14,121 bases of DNA, taken from Synergistales bacterium. Its GTDB lineage: Bacteria; Synergistota; Synergistia; Synergistales; Thermovirgaceae. Below, piece by piece: positions 14,009-14,121 of this stretch; positions within the stretch are counted from its first letter, which is position 1, and each line of letters opens with the position of its first letter. The notes beneath the pieces are model-generated. The model was not told the DNA's origin, did no database searches, and was given only the letters and a program-made list of their open reading frames with translations. Made by a program: the position numbers and the translations under genes. The stretch covers positions 1 to 14,121 of the forward strand of contig JAHDOX010000004.1 in the NCBI GenBank assembly GCA_018434645.1, written 5' to 3'.

Positions 14009-14121
14009 TTATTTAATTCCGGCTTCCTCAAGCGCCTTGTCTATCGATTCGGTATCGAACCCCACGATGCAAGTTTCGCCGATTTCAGTAACCGGAACAC
14101 CCATTTGCCCGGTCTTTTTAA
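14009..14121 (-). CDS. Glutaredoxin-like protein, C-terminal part (runs off right edge)
   Basis: Only the last 36 residues are in the window; the N-terminus with any CxxC active site is beyond the right edge. The visible part reads TGQMGVPVTEIGETCIVGFD followed by an SIDKALEEAGIK-type helix to a TAA stop at 14009-14011. The cis-proline TGQxGVPV, then the IxxxxIVGFD strand-turn, is the typical glutaredoxin/NrdH-like C-terminal half, as in small anaerobe thiol-disulfide proteins. It would act in thiol redox in the cytoplasm. It is followed by two tandem terminators, so it is not part of the pgi operon. It is too short for the usual ORF length cut-offs and is easily missed. Confidence 0.82.
   Translation of the reverse strand, partial: KKTGQMGVPVTEIGETCIVGFDTESIDKALEEAGIK

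Overview
The window is a gene-dense chromosomal stretch (14.1 kb, mid GC) from an anaerobic bacterium. It carries an aldehyde:ferredoxin oxidoreductase-family enzyme (Fe-S plus tungsto/molybdopterin), a stripped-down SufC-SufB iron-sulfur assembly pair, a TtcA-type Fe-S tRNA thiolase and a malic-enzyme-type protein. The combination suggests a fermentative strict anaerobe. My low-confidence guess is Synergistota, with a deep-branching Firmicute as the alternative. No mobile element, CRISPR array, tRNA or rRNA gene was seen.

Layout. (1) 1-2550, + strand: a 136-bp leader with competing inverted repeats, then an AOR-family oxidoreductase, a 65-aa MoaD/ThiS-type sulfur carrier, and a very strong intrinsic terminator. 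(2) 2593-3231, - strand: an unrecognised 212-aa protein. (3) 3374-6115, + strand: an isochorismatase-family hydrolase, a metallo-beta-lactamase-fold hydrolase and a short malic-enzyme-family protein, led by a consensus TATAAT box. (4) 8989-6170, - strand: a four-gene, tightly packed or overlapping operon encoding a LuxR-type regulator with a degenerate receiver, a UPF0104/flippase-like membrane protein, an isoprenylcysteine/phospholipid-type membrane methyltransferase and O6-alkylguanine-DNA methyltransferase. (5) 9126-9890, + strand: a TtcA-like ATP-PPi enzyme, divergent from the regulator across an intergenic region with an 8-bp inverted repeat, and convergently overlapping sufB at its 3' end. 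(6) 13822-9882, - strand: an operon pgi-panC-sufC-sufB. (7) 14121-14009, - strand: the C-terminal end of a glutaredoxin-like protein, separated from pgi by two tandem terminators.

How it fits together. The sulfur carrier next to the AOR probably serves pyranopterin cofactor synthesis. SufC-SufB would supply Fe-S clusters to enzymes such as the AOR and TtcA. Pgi and PanC are housekeeping genes (glycolysis/gluconeogenesis and pantothenate/CoA).

The best leads for something non-standard are the malic-enzyme-like protein, which keeps the catalytic residues but has lost several substrate-pocket residues, and the response regulator, whose receiver lacks the phospho-acceptor Asp and the conserved Lys. 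The AOR with unusual cysteine spacing, the unknown 212-aa protein and several intergenic palindromes are further leads. I did not find a clearly novel multi-gene system; most of the window is recognisable metabolism.
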